Part shown: in pieces, positions 7,900 to 16,944 of the stretch
Position numbering within the stretch: position 1 is the stretch's first letter
Layout of the letters: each line of letters opens with the position of its first letter
Assembly: GCA_964542915.1 (NCBI GenBank)
Contig: CAZIVP010000003.1
Location: 310,001-374,000, forward strand
Direction: 5' to 3'
Source: CAZIVP01 sp964542915
Lineage (GTDB): Bacteria > Calditrichota > Calditrichia > Calditrichales > Calditrichaceae
DNA: 64,000 bases
Program-made: the position numbers and the translations under genes
Notes under the pieces: generated by a model
Told to the model about the DNA's origin: nothing
The model's database searches: none
The model's input: the letters and a program-made list of their open reading frames with translations, nothing else

Positions 7900-10800
7900 T
7901 GCGAATGATCCATACTTATTCGATATCTCAATTGTTTACGGGTACTATTATTGACGCGATCGAAGGCTTTAATTTCTAAATCGAGGGTATCTCCGGAGAC
8001 AAAATTTGTGAGCGGTGTGCGATACAGTTGCGCGCGATTGCCGTTAATGGAATACGTCAGTTTATTGATTCCGGTTTGGGCGTCAGTGGATGACAAGTAA
8101 ATAAAAGCCTCCGGCGGAATCGTTTTGTTGTTTTCCGAAATAATCCTGTCTTCATCCCCGATGCGGGCAATGATATTGATTTTGGGCTTTTCGGCGTCCA
8201 CAAAAAACCGGCGAGACTTTAGCGCTTCCTTATTGTTGACATGATCCGTGGCATAAAAATAGAGGCGGCGCCAGCCTGTCGAGGTAATAGATATGCCCTC
8301 TTTGTACGATACCCACCTGCCATTATCGATGCGATAGAAAATTGATTTCACGCCTGAACCGTTATCGCCCGAATGTATCTTGATGATGGTTTGAGAACCG
8401 ATATAATGTTTGCCGTCGCTTTTAAATGAAGGTCCGGTGATTTGCAGTTTGGATTGCGGCGCGGTCACATCCGTAACAAACGTTTTCTTCCTTTTTAAAG
8501 ACGCGTTTTCAACTTGATCAATCGTATAGTATCGTATGGTATGTTTACCCCCGGAAGCGGGAGACGCGAGTCTCTCTTGATACGAACGCCAACTATCATT
8601 ATCGATTCTGTAGTATATGTGCTTTGCCTCATTTGCTTTATCAAGCGCTGAGAGTTGAATCTTCGTTCGGCCCGAAATATAAGTTTGATGATTCGTTCGA
8701 TATGCATCGCCCCAGAAAGCTAAATTTATATGAGGCGCATCATTATCCACGTTCAGCCGGATTTGTTTTTTACGTTCCACATTGTCGACATAATCGACTG
8801 CATAGTATGTAAGCGTATGGTAGCCATTATCCAGGGCTGCTATTACGGAGCCGGTCAGTTGTACTCGATACGGCCGCGGTTTCTCTTCGTCAAAGGCATA
8901 ATAAATGGCTTTAACGCCGGATAAATGATCGGTCGCATGTAAACGGATTTCGGACTTCCGGGAAATGGTTTGCCCGTAATGCTGCCCCTCCATGCTCATT
9001 TGCGTGATCGGCGGCGAAAGATCGACCGTAAAATTTGTTTCGTGCATCGGCTCGGTATTACCTACTTTGTCGACCGAATAGTAGCGCACATTGTAGTCTT
9101 TTTCTCTCGAAAACAAATCGATCGGTTTTTCATATTGAATAAACGGAGAACCGTTTACCGAATAATAGGTCCGGTCGATATTGGATTTGACCTCTCGTCT
9201 TTCATCCGATGCGCGCAAAGCGATAACCAAACCCTTGCCGTAAAAGGTCGTTTTCGAACGGCGTCGTCCGGGCGCATTTAGAAACTCGGCATCGGTTTTC
9301 GGAGCGGCACCGTCGATCGGGATTTCAAATGTGTACTGACGACCGGCAACAGATAAGGTTAATTGATTATTACCTCCACGATCAAAATAAAGCGGTTTCG
9401 TATCGCTTGTCTCCACGTTTTTCAAATCAATGAGAAATGAGGGCGCCGAACTTTCGGGGCCTGTCGACAGGCGCACATAAAACGGTAGTTGGGTTGATCC
9501 CGTTAATAGGGAATCATGGAGAATCCACTTTTTAGGATGTTTAGCAGGATTTTTGGCCACAACGGGCAGGCGGGGCCCGTTATCTACCTTTATGGTGAGC
9601 GCTTGCTTTCTTTCTTTATTTTGTACGTGGTCGGCGCTGAAGAACTCCAAATGATAAATGCCCTCCGATTTTAATTGAATGGGTTTATCATATTTCATGA
9701 ATTTGCCGCCATTGATCGTATATTGAATTGCCTTTACTCCGGCCTCCAAATCGGTGGCATTAAGTTTTAGCTGTGTCTCTCCGGTAACGATGGACGTATC
9801 TTCCACATTATATACAGAACCGTCAAAACGATACGATGTGACGGGCGGGGTTCGGTCAACATATATTTTTCGGCTCAATTCACCGGATTGATTTCCGGCA
9901 TTGTCTTGAGCCCGCGCAAATATGCGATACATGCCTGTTTTATCCAGCATCTGCAACGGCTTACCATACGACGACCACGAACCATCGTTAATGCGAAATT
10001 GAACCTGTGACAATCCGGAACGATTGTCGCTCCCTGAAATCTGAATCCTTGTGGTATCACAAATGAAGGTTTCTGTTCGACCGGAATAAACAGGCCCCGA
10101 CAACTGAATTTGAAGTTCAGGCATCGAACAATCATAATAAAATTCGAACGATCGAAGCGTTTCGCGATTGTTTACATTGTCGATACTAAAAAATTTAAGA
10201 CGATGGTTGCCGTCCGTTAATTGGCGGAATTCGATAGAATCCCGGTAAACTTTTTGCTCCCCGTCATCGATTTGATAGTAGGTGCGGTTAACACCGGAAC
10301 AACTGTCCGAAGCCTGTAATTGCAATCGACTGCCGGGTGCAAGCAGATTTTCCTCGGGATTATTTGAAAGTTTCAGATTTGTGATCGGAGGTGAAAGATC
10401 GATGGTGAAATCGAGACGTTTTACCGTTTCCCTGTTTCCCACATGATCGACGGCAAAATATCGGGTTACGAACGAACCTTCGTCGTCATACGTCAACAGA
10501 CCCTCATTTAAAGGATTATAGTTGTGATTGTTCACGGCATAATAGATTTTCTTAACACCGGCCAGCTTGTCCTCGCTGTGTAAGCTAATTTTAAGATTTT
10601 TTCCGTAATAGACGACGGAATCGTTCTCGAAAGAGAAAACATCGTTGAACGCAGGCTTTGTTTGCGGCGCCCGGCCGTCCGCCCATACCTCGAATTGAAC
10701 ATCTTTTTGACGACCATCCCCGGCAGCCGAACTATTTTTGAACACATTGCGACCTTCGCGAAGATATACGTTTGCCTTGCCGCTTGTATCTTGATTAACG

Positions 10801-11054
10801 ACATACGTCTTTTGTGGTGAGGGCTTATTCGAGAGCAAAAAAAACAGAGGCATTTGTCGCGAAACGATGAGTCGGCCCTCGCCATCCCGATAGACCTGAT
10901 GTTGCGGCCCCCGTAGTGAATCTCTCGGCGCTGCATTTTGACTCTGCACCGTTGATATAACAGCTAACAAAAAGACTAAAGCGAAGATGGACGCTTTTTG
11001 TATCGAAACTAGGATTTGCAGAGCCTGTCTTATACGTTTATCTCGCTTATGCAT
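7896..11054 (-). CDS. Secreted OmpL47-repeat protein, large (internally duplicated)
   Basis: 1052 residues. A hydrophobic N-terminus (about 23-38, ending VQSQ) looks like a signal or anchor. The rest is built from about nine copies of a 65-80-residue repeat: [AS]xDxxSGVKxIYY, then xIDxGxWxxY, then YYxxDxVxNxE, ending DxxPP. This is the pattern of the OmpL47-type beta repeat (first described in a Leptospira outer-surface protein), an Ig-like beta-sandwich. Copies start near residues 155, 245, 325, 425, 605, 700, 790, 880 and 970. The segment around 510-600 (STQLPFYVRLSTGPESSAPS) repeats the N-terminal domain of the neighbouring 581-aa protein, so this protein looks like two such units fused in tandem. 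Expected to be periplasmic or cell-surface. Overlaps its neighbours on both sides. Confidence 0.75.
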   Translation of the reverse strand: MHKRDKRIRQALQILVSIQKASIFALVFLLAVISTVQSQNAAPRDSLRGPQHQVYRDGEGRLIVSRQMPLFFLLSNKPSPQKTYVVNQDTSGKANVYLREGRNVFKNSSAAGDGRQKDVQFEVWADGRAPQTKPAFNDVFSFENDSVVYYGKNLKISLHSEDKLAGVKKIYYAVNNHNYNPLNEGLLTYDDEGSFVTRYFAVDHVGNRETVKRLDFTIDLSPPITNLKLSNNPEENLLAPGSRLQLQASDSCSGVNRTYYQIDDGEQKVYRDSIEFRQLTDGNHRLKFFSIDNVNNRETLRSFEFYYDCSMPELQIQLSGPVYSGRTETFICDTTRIQISGSDNRSGLSQVQFRINDGSWSSYGKPLQMLDKTGMYRIFARAQDNAGNQSGELSRKIYVDRTPPVTSYRFDGSVYNVEDTSIVTGETQLKLNATDLEAGVKAIQYTINGGKFMKYDKPIQLKSEGIYHLEFFSADHVQNKERKQALTIKVDNGPRLPVVAKNPAKHPKKWILHDSLLTGSTQLPFYVRLSTGPESSAPSFLIDLKNVETSDTKPLYFDRGGNNQLTLSVAGRQYTFEIPIDGAAPKTDAEFLNAPGRRRSKTTFYGKGLVIALRASDERREVKSNIDRTYYSVNGSPFIQYEKPIDLFSREKDYNVRYYSVDKVGNTEPMHETNFTVDLSPPITQMSMEGQHYGQTISRKSEIRLHATDHLSGVKAIYYAFDEEKPRPYRVQLTGSVIAALDNGYHTLTYYAVDYVDNVERKKQIRLNVDNDAPHINLAFWGDAYRTNHQTYISGRTKIQLSALDKANEAKHIYYRIDNDSWRSYQERLASPASGGKHTIRYYTIDQVENASLKRKKTFVTDVTAPQSKLQITGPSFKSDGKHYIGSQTIIKIHSGDNGSGVKSIFYRIDNGRWVSYKEGISITSTGWRRLYFYATDHVNNKEALKSRRFFVDAEKPKINIIARIGDEDRIISENNKTIPPEAFIYLSSTDAQTGINKLTYSINGNRAQLYRTPLTNFVSGDTLDLEIKAFDRVNNSTRKQLRYRISMDHSQ

Positions 11055-12792
11055 CGCTTATAATAAATCTAAATTGGCGTTCGGCTTCATTGCCCAGATG
11101 ATCTTTTGCCCGGACGCGTATCTTATAATCACCGGCTTCTTTAAAGAACAGCGCCTGGCCAAAAGCCTTCTCTTCAGCGTCATTCAACGAATACCAGATA
11201 CCTTTTATACCGGACGAATTATCAACCGCCACCAGAAAAAAGGATGTGAATTTGCGGTATTTATAAATTTTCTTACCATCCATTTTCACGGAGTCGAAGG
11301 GAACCACGCTGAAAGTTGCTTTTATTTTTGGTTTTGTGTCGTCAACTATAAATAAATTTGTTTTTAGAGCCTCCTTATTATTCACATTATCCAGGCTCCA
11401 ATAGTTAAACATGTGTCTTCCTTCTTCCTCTATCCGAAGCGGTCCCTTAAAGGACTGCGCATTCTTCTGGCCGATCTGGTATTTAATGGTTTGGACGCCC
11501 GACGCATCATCGCTGGCTTCAAGTAAAATATCGGTGGAGGACTTCAGCCAGGCCACTTCGCCGTGTTCATACCTGGGACCGTTGAATCGATAACGTGTAT
11601 CGGGCGGCTCCCGATCCATACGGAGTGATACCTTACCGGTAGGACTCAAGTTATTCAATTGATCCGAAGCACGGTAGAATACATCAAAACGTTTCGCCTC
11701 CAGTTTACCGGGGAAAGGTTTCTCATAGCCTGCAAACGCCGCACCGTCGATTTTAAATTCGATTTGTTTGACGCCCACTTTATTATCCACGGCGGATAGC
11801 GCAATCTTCGACCTTGGCGAAATGAAAGCGGGCGCCCCCTCAGGTTCGTATAAATCGCCTTCAATCGTATATTCCGGCTCGGGAGCAAGTTTATCCAGAT
11901 AAAAATCATAGGAATGCACACTTTCCTCATTTTCCACATGATCGACCGCATAATAATAAAAGGTGTGTTTCCCATCGGATAAACGCTCCAGACGTACATT
12001 ATCCGTATATTTATTAAACTGCGGTTGCTCATCCAACTTGTAATAGATGGAATTCAGTCCGGAAACAGCATCTTCACTGCGGAGCACCAGTTGTGTGGCG
12101 CTGGATAAAATGTTGTTTTTAAAATTATTCGCTTTCTCAAGTGCTGTTACGGGGGGCGAAACATCAATGATAAACTCAGCTGATTGCGGTTCTTCGGCGT
12201 AGCCCACATTATCGACGGCATAGTAACGTAAATGATACGCTTTCGGTTCTTTAAAATTGATTTGATTTTGATAGTCGCCGAATGGTTTTCCGTTTACCGA
12301 ATAGAAGATTTGTTTGACGCCCGAATAACGGTCATCCGCCTGAAGCTCTGCTTTTAAGTCTTTTCCGAAATAAATGCTGTCGCCCCGTTCATGCTGTGGG
12401 GCATTAAATAAATTCAATTCCGAAACCGGTGGATTGCCGTCGGCAAAAAAGCGCAACATAACCGTATCTTTGGCTACATAGTTGTACCAACGAATAAATT
12501 GCCTGCCGGTGACCTCCAGTTTAATACCTTCCTGAGTATACTGCTCATCATTAATAATCTTCGAACGGGTAACATCTTGCAATAAAAAAGAAGGCGCATT
12601 TTTCTCAGGCGACGTGGCCAACCTTATCCATATCGGCATATCCATGGGCCAGTAAACCGTTTTTTCATCAGAATCCATATAAACACCTACATCGTGTTGT
12701 TGCGGTTGCGCCATTTGCGCCGAAACGTCATTCAAAAAACCCAAAATGAAAGCACAGCCCAACACTGCTCTGAACAGAATGATTTTTCGCAA
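11047..12792 (-). CDS. Secreted OmpL47-repeat protein, small paralogue
   Basis: 581 residues, first gene of a three-gene operon. The signal peptide ends FLNDVSAQ (about residue 26). A unique N-terminal domain (about 35-145, including MPIWIRLATSPEKNAPSFLL and LFNAPQHERGDSIYFGKDL) precedes five OmpL47-type repeats starting near 150, 230, 320, 410 and 500, each with SGxxxIxY, YYAVDxVxNxE and DxxPP landmarks. The architecture equals one half of the downstream 1052-aa protein. The last 8 bp overlap that gene, implying translational coupling. Likely an extracytoplasmic structural or ligand-binding protein; partner choice and function are unknown. No homologue with a known role is recognised. Confidence 0.75.
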   Translation of the reverse strand: MRKIILFRAVLGCAFILGFLNDVSAQMAQPQQHDVGVYMDSDEKTVYWPMDMPIWIRLATSPEKNAPSFLLQDVTRSKIINDEQYTQEGIKLEVTGRQFIRWYNYVAKDTVMLRFFADGNPPVSELNLFNAPQHERGDSIYFGKDLKAELQADDRYSGVKQIFYSVNGKPFGDYQNQINFKEPKAYHLRYYAVDNVGYAEEPQSAEFIIDVSPPVTALEKANNFKNNILSSATQLVLRSEDAVSGLNSIYYKLDEQPQFNKYTDNVRLERLSDGKHTFYYYAVDHVENEESVHSYDFYLDKLAPEPEYTIEGDLYEPEGAPAFISPRSKIALSAVDNKVGVKQIEFKIDGAAFAGYEKPFPGKLEAKRFDVFYRASDQLNNLSPTGKVSLRMDREPPDTRYRFNGPRYEHGEVAWLKSSTDILLEASDDASGVQTIKYQIGQKNAQSFKGPLRIEEEGRHMFNYWSLDNVNNKEALKTNLFIVDDTKPKIKATFSVVPFDSVKMDGKKIYKYRKFTSFFLVAVDNSSGIKGIWYSLNDAEEKAFGQALFFKEAGDYKIRVRAKDHLGNEAERQFRFIISDA

Positions 12793-12994
12793 AACACTTT
12801 CCCTTCATCCTTAAATATTGCGATTTTCTTACTGCGAACCAATTACTGATTATCGAAATGAGTTGTTCGATCTTTAACCGTTTAATTAAAAAGCAGGTCT
12901 ATCATCACATTGCAAACGGCGGGCTGTTTCAGAAATATGAATCTGTAATCGTTCATAGAATTGTTTAAAGACAGAACGCCCTTTGACAGAGAGC

Positions 12995-13103
12995 TCATTT
13001 CTGTTTCGATCGGATGGCGCCTGCGCCGAAGATGCTAAAGCCGCCTTTAGCGTAAGTCGGCGTACCGGTTGTTAATCCGTCACCAAATTAGGGGTATTAA
13101 TTA
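12995..13103 (-). pseudogene. Possible decayed coding remnant
   Basis: Reading the minus strand, one frame closing at 13101 contains SSPYGGHGGYSIFYYRCP and a second frame (13087 down to 12995) contains LTTGTPTYAKGGFSIFGAG. Both are glycine/aromatic-rich and share a GG(Y/F)SIF pattern, as expected from a broken secreted protein. Neither has its own start, and the first runs back into the end of nadB in another frame. Chance is a serious alternative. Confidence 0.2.
13024..13062. repeat. Stem-loop with GCTAAAG/CTTTAGC core
   Basis: Outer arms CGCCGA (13024-13029) and TCGGCG (13057-13062), and an inner perfect 7-bp stem GCTAAAG/CTTTAGC (13034-13040 and 13045-13051) with a 4-nt loop. No T-run follows on either strand, so it is not a standard terminator. 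The CTAAAGCC core resembles the palindrome at 16886-16905 and REP-type palindromes in general. Confidence 0.45.
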
Positions 13104-13207
13104 TGGACAGCGGTAGTAAAATATCGAATAGCCCCCATGGCCACCGTAGGGCGAAGAGTCGGTGAACATTACCGTTCCTGTGCACTCCGGCGTTTCATCG
13201 CGCCCAT

Positions 13208-14779
13208 CTATTCCCGGTAGTGGCAGCCCAGGCTGTTTTTATTGGTCCAGGCGGCGGTGGCGACAATGATCGCCGTACGTACGGCATTGCGCAACCCGAT
13301 GAGACCGTCGGTCAATTGCGCCACTCTGTAGAATCGCTCGATTTCATTTTCAAGATTGCGCAGTTCGCGCATGGCGCGCTGCAAGCGGTGGGAGGTGCGT
13401 ACAAGACCCACATAATTCCACATAATATACTTGATGGTCGTCATATCCTGGCTGACCAGGGCGGGGTCCGGCAGTTCCCTGCCGATATCCTGCCAGGGCG
13501 GAATATCATCGGCATTGATCCTCTTTTGTTCAGGCAGACTTTTTAAAATGTGATCCGCCGTCCGTTTGCTCCAGACCACGCCTTCCAGGAGGGAGGTACT
13601 GGCCAGGCGATTCGCTCCATGAACGCCGGTACAGGCAACCTCGCCGACGGCGTAAAAGTCATCCAGAGTCGTACGCCCCCACTCGTCGACCCAAATACCG
13701 CCGCAGGCGTAATGCGCCGCCGGAACGACCGGTGCGGGGTCTTTTGTAATATCCACGCCAAATTTACGGGCGTTTTGATAGATATTCGGAAAATTCTGAA
13801 TAATCTGATCCTGCGATATATAGGAGGCCAGGTCCAGATAGACATGATCGCTGTCCTGGTCCAGCATCTCCTTGTGAATACTGCGCGCAACCACGTCTCT
13901 CGGCGCCAGATCCTTCCACTCGGGATCATACTTTTCCATGAACGGTTGGCCTTCGGCATTGACCAGCCGCGCCCCTGCGCCGCGAACGGCTTCAGATATC
14001 AAAAACTGCGAGGCGTTGCGGTAAAAAAAAGTGGTGGGATGGAACTGAATAAATTCGTTATTGATCATGCGGGCGCCGGCGCGATTGGCCATGGCGAATC
14101 CGTCGCCGCGCGCACCGGCCGGATTGGTGGTTCTCAGAAAAATCTGACCGAGGCCGCCGGTGGCGATGACAGTCTTGCGCGCCACGATCCTCAATACTTT
14201 GCCGTTGCGCTGATCGAACACATAGGCGCCCACGCTGGAAGGCCGGTCGTAAACGACCAGACGATTCCTGGAGTGGTGGGTCGGCGTGAGAATATCCACA
14301 GCCGTAAAGGGCCGTATAATGTTTATGTTTTTGTGTTTCTCCAGCTCCGAAAAAATTTTCTCCTGAATGGCCTTTCCGGTGGCATCGGCCACATGGATGA
14401 TGCGTGGTATGAGATGGCCGCCTTCGCGCACCAGTGAAAGGTCGCCCGGTTTCTCCTGATCGAACGGTACGCCGAAGCCGTCGATTAAAATATCTTTGAC
14501 CAACGCCGGTCCTTCTTCGGCGAGAATACGCACCGCTCTGGGATTGTTGTGGCCGGCGCCGGCTTTGGTAATTTCCCGGATCAGTGAATCCGCCGAATCT
14601 TCGTTGCCTTCGTAAACAATGCCGCCCTGAGCATAGTAAGTGCTTGTGGTATCCTCTTCTTCGGAGCGGCACACAATCGTGACCGCAACGCCGGCATTCG
14701 CCAGTTGCAAGGCAACGATTCCGCCGGCGATGCCGCATCCCAATACCAGTACTTCGGTTTCGATACAATCAGAAGCCAT
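13208..14779 (-). CDS. nadB: L-aspartate oxidase
   Basis: 523 residues. Oxidises L-aspartate to iminoaspartate with FAD, the first step of de novo NAD synthesis, in the cytoplasm. The N-terminal FAD-binding loop is VLGCGIAGGIVALQLA (about 12-27). YYAQGGIVY follows at about 48-56, and the succinate dehydrogenase/aspartate oxidase-family segments EAVRGAGARLVNAEGQPFM and APRDVVARSI are present, as is HGANRLASTSLLEGVVW. The C-terminus ends LGCHYRE, as usual for NadB (xxGxHYRxDxP), though the final few residues are missing. It starts 12 bp after nadA and is the last gene of nadC-nadA-nadB. Quinolinate is made jointly with NadA, so the clustering supports the assignment strongly. Confidence 0.96.
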   Translation of the reverse strand: MASDCIETEVLVLGCGIAGGIVALQLANAGVAVTIVCRSEEEDTTSTYYAQGGIVYEGNEDSADSLIREITKAGAGHNNPRAVRILAEEGPALVKDILIDGFGVPFDQEKPGDLSLVREGGHLIPRIIHVADATGKAIQEKIFSELEKHKNINIIRPFTAVDILTPTHHSRNRLVVYDRPSSVGAYVFDQRNGKVLRIVARKTVIATGGLGQIFLRTTNPAGARGDGFAMANRAGARMINNEFIQFHPTTFFYRNASQFLISEAVRGAGARLVNAEGQPFMEKYDPEWKDLAPRDVVARSIHKEMLDQDSDHVYLDLASYISQDQIIQNFPNIYQNARKFGVDITKDPAPVVPAAHYACGGIWVDEWGRTTLDDFYAVGEVACTGVHGANRLASTSLLEGVVWSKRTADHILKSLPEQKRINADDIPPWQDIGRELPDPALVSQDMTTIKYIMWNYVGLVRTSHRLQRAMRELRNLENEIERFYRVAQLTDGLIGLRNAVRTAIIVATAAWTNKNSLGCHYRE

Positions 14780-14791
14780 AAGACCGCCGTA

Positions 14792-15826
14792 TTATCCGAT
14801 TTCAATCATTCGTTGTACAGCGCGGGCAGCGCGCTTACGTATATCTTCCGGCACATCGATCTCATAACGATTGTATTTGAGCGCGTTCAATGTATCTTCC
14901 AGAGTGATCTCATTCATGTGTGGACAGCGCACGCTGCACATACGCAGCATTTCCTTATCGGGATTGGCGGCGGCAATGTTATCGCCCATGGCGCATTCCG
15001 TTAACAACAGGTACCGCGGCGCCTCTGTCTGTTCCACGTAACGGATCATCGCCGAGGTGCTGCCCGAAAAATCGGAAGCTTCGGTTACTTCAGGGCTGCA
15101 TTCGGGATGGGCCAGAATGACAGCGTCCGGATGCTGTTTACGCACATTTTCGATATCTTCCACCGTAAACTGTTCATGCACCTCGCAGCGGCCGTGCCAC
15201 CCGATTAATTGATAATCCAAGTCCTGATCCGCCGCCGCTTTCGGCGTACGCGTCGGGAAAATGATGTGTTTGCCCGTCTCATGCGCCACATTTTTAGCGA
15301 GATATTCATCGGGCAGAAAAATGACGCGTTTGCTATCGAGGCTGTTCACCACTTTAGCGGCGTTACTCGAGGTGCAGCACACATCGCTTTCGGCCTTCAC
15401 ATCGGCGTAGGTGTTCACATAGGTCACCACCGGCGCGCCCGGAAATTGTTCACGCAGTTTGCGCACATCCGCTCCGGTGATGCTTTCCGCCAGCGAACAT
15501 CCTGCCTTTTCGGCGGGTAGCAAAACGGTTTTAGCGGGGCTCAGAATTTTAGCGGTTTCGGCCATAAATTTGACGCCGCAAAAAATAATGGTTTCGGCGT
15601 CTGTTTCCGCCGCTTTGCGCGCCAGTTCAAGGGAGTCGCCCTTAAAATCGGGAATATAAGTGAAGAGTGCCGGCTCCATGTAGTTGTGGCCCAGAATGAC
15701 CACGTCCCGCTGTTTTTTCAATTCCAATATATCGTGAACCAACATAGCCTTGTGTTTCAATTCAATCTCCGGAATTAGCTTGCCCAATTGTGCGGTCATA
15801 TCTTCATATATTTGCTCAACGTTCAC
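14792..15826 (-). CDS. nadA: Quinolinate synthase
   Basis: 344 residues. Condenses iminoaspartate (from NadB) with dihydroxyacetone phosphate to quinolinate, using a [4Fe-4S] cluster. The three expected cluster cysteines are visible: Cys83 in FCGVKFMAE, Cys214 in WHGRCEVHE and Cys278 in TECAMGDN. Other family landmarks are LGHNYMEPA (45-53), GDSLELA (63-69), the 'VTYVNTYADVKAESDVCCTS' segment and AHPECSPEV (239-247). Middle gene of nadC-nadA-nadB, 26 bp after nadC and 12 bp before nadB. 'GAGGTATAAAGGTGAACG' lies just upstream of the ATG and supplies a ribosome-binding site. Confidence 0.97.
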   Translation of the reverse strand: MNVEQIYEDMTAQLGKLIPEIELKHKAMLVHDILELKKQRDVVILGHNYMEPALFTYIPDFKGDSLELARKAAETDAETIIFCGVKFMAETAKILSPAKTVLLPAEKAGCSLAESITGADVRKLREQFPGAPVVTYVNTYADVKAESDVCCTSSNAAKVVNSLDSKRVIFLPDEYLAKNVAHETGKHIIFPTRTPKAAADQDLDYQLIGWHGRCEVHEQFTVEDIENVRKQHPDAVILAHPECSPEVTEASDFSGSTSAMIRYVEQTEAPRYLLLTECAMGDNIAAANPDKEMLRMCSVRCPHMNEITLEDTLNALKYNRYEIDVPEDIRKRAARAVQRMIEIG

Positions 15827-15852
15827 CTTTATACCTCCTCAACAAAAATCGT

Positions 15853-16722
15853 TCATTCAATGATCAGAGAACAGTCCAGCGCCTTTACGGAGTGGGTCAA
15901 ACCGCCGACGGAGATAAAATCCACGCCGGTCTCCGCGATAGGCACAATCGTATCATCGCGTACATTGCCCGATGCTTCAAGGGCCGTTTGACCCGCCGTT
16001 ATACGTACGGCTTCTTTCAATTCGGTCAATGACATGTTATCCAGCATGATCCGGTCCACGGACATCTGCAGGACTTCCCGTAATTCATCGAGATTTTTAA
16101 CTTCCACCTCGATCGGACGGTTGCGCTGATCGAAGTTTCGGACGCGCCGCACCGCCTCTCCAATGGAGCCGGCCGCCCGAATGTGGTTCTCCTTGATCAA
16201 AACCATGTCGTACAATCCGAATCGGTGGTTTTTTCCGCCGCCCGTTGCTACGGCGTACTTATCTAACATACGCAAACCGGGCGCCGTCTTACGCGTATCG
16301 AGCACGACGGCTCCGGTATGACGAATCTTATTCTGAAGCGTGTTTGCTGCAGTGGCGATGCCGGATAATCGTTGCAGAAAATTCAGCGCCGTACGTTCAG
16401 CCATCAAAATGGATCGCCCCCTTCCCTCGATGGAAGCAAGTCGGTCGCCGTTTTCCACCCAATCGCCGTCCTGTTTATCCGTTTCGATCCAAAGGCGATC
16501 GTCAATCTCGTGAAACGTCCAGCAAAACACATCGAGGCCCGATACGACACCGCCACTTTTTGCGATCAACCGGGCTGTTAATTTTTGATCTTCAGGAACA
16601 ATCGCCTCGCTGGTAACGTCGCCATCGCCGATATCCTCCTCCAAAGCGCGGGCGATAATGGGAAGAATCCGTTCAAAGTGGGTTTCTAATGATCCGCACA
16701 CGTTCGTTGTTTCACGCTCCAT
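15853..16722 (-). CDS. nadC: Nicotinate-nucleotide pyrophosphorylase (quinolinate phosphoribosyltransferase)
   Basis: 289 residues. Transfers phosphoribose from PRPP to quinolinate with decarboxylation, giving nicotinate mononucleotide. Diagnostic segments: EEDIGDGDVTSEA (about 28-40), the RTALNFLQRLSGIAT helix, the substrate loop LDTRKTAPGLRMLDKYAV, GGGKNHRFGLYD, LIKENHI, and the barrel-end motifs EVEVKNLDEL and IMLDNM. Length is normal for the family. First gene of the nad operon; with NadA and NadB it gives the complete aspartate-to-NaMN route. The 222 bp upstream is shared with the co-directional receiver gene and contains a palindrome at 16886-16905. I see no clear NadR/NrtR operator. 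Confidence 0.97.
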   Translation of the reverse strand: MERETTNVCGSLETHFERILPIIARALEEDIGDGDVTSEAIVPEDQKLTARLIAKSGGVVSGLDVFCWTFHEIDDRLWIETDKQDGDWVENGDRLASIEGRGRSILMAERTALNFLQRLSGIATAANTLQNKIRHTGAVVLDTRKTAPGLRMLDKYAVATGGGKNHRFGLYDMVLIKENHIRAAGSIGEAVRRVRNFDQRNRPIEVEVKNLDELREVLQMSVDRIMLDNMSLTELKEAVRITAGQTALEASGNVRDDTIVPIAETGVDFISVGGLTHSVKALDCSLIIE

Positions 16723-16885
16723 TTTACCTGTAGCCGTTGCCCTAAAAAGTTAAGAAACAACGTTTAATCAAAATTTAACCGCAAACTAATAAAATGGCTG
16801 ATAAGTTTCAATTAAAAGTCCCTTAATCCATTTTTGTGGCGCCGGTGTTAATGAACACTTTATGGTTTGTTTAACCCTACATTAA

Positions 16886-16905
16886 CACCTGGCTTTAGCC
16901 AGGTG
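16886..16905. repeat. Perfect 9-bp palindrome CACCTGGCT/AGCCAGGTG
   Basis: Arms at 16886-16894 and 16897-16905 with a 2-nt centre. It lies between the receiver gene's end (16945) and nadC's start (16722). It may terminate the receiver transcript on the minus strand, but only a weak T-rich stretch (TTAATGT) follows there. The GGCTTTAGCC centre is similar to the stem-loop at 13024-13062, so both could be copies of a REP-like element. Confidence 0.5.
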
Positions 16906-16944
16906 GAAAAAGACAATCAATAAGGCGCATTTTGCTGCCCGGTT

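Larger units (their letters stand above)
12793..13207. other. Intergenic region with hairpin and possible decayed gene
   Basis: About 415 bp between nadB and the OmpL47 operon, both on the minus strand. It must hold the operon promoter (AT-rich part near 12800-12900; GGGAAAG precedes the ATG at 12792). The rest (12995-13203) contains two short minus-strand open frames that read like protein but have no starts, and a stem-loop at 13024-13062. Confidence 0.5.
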
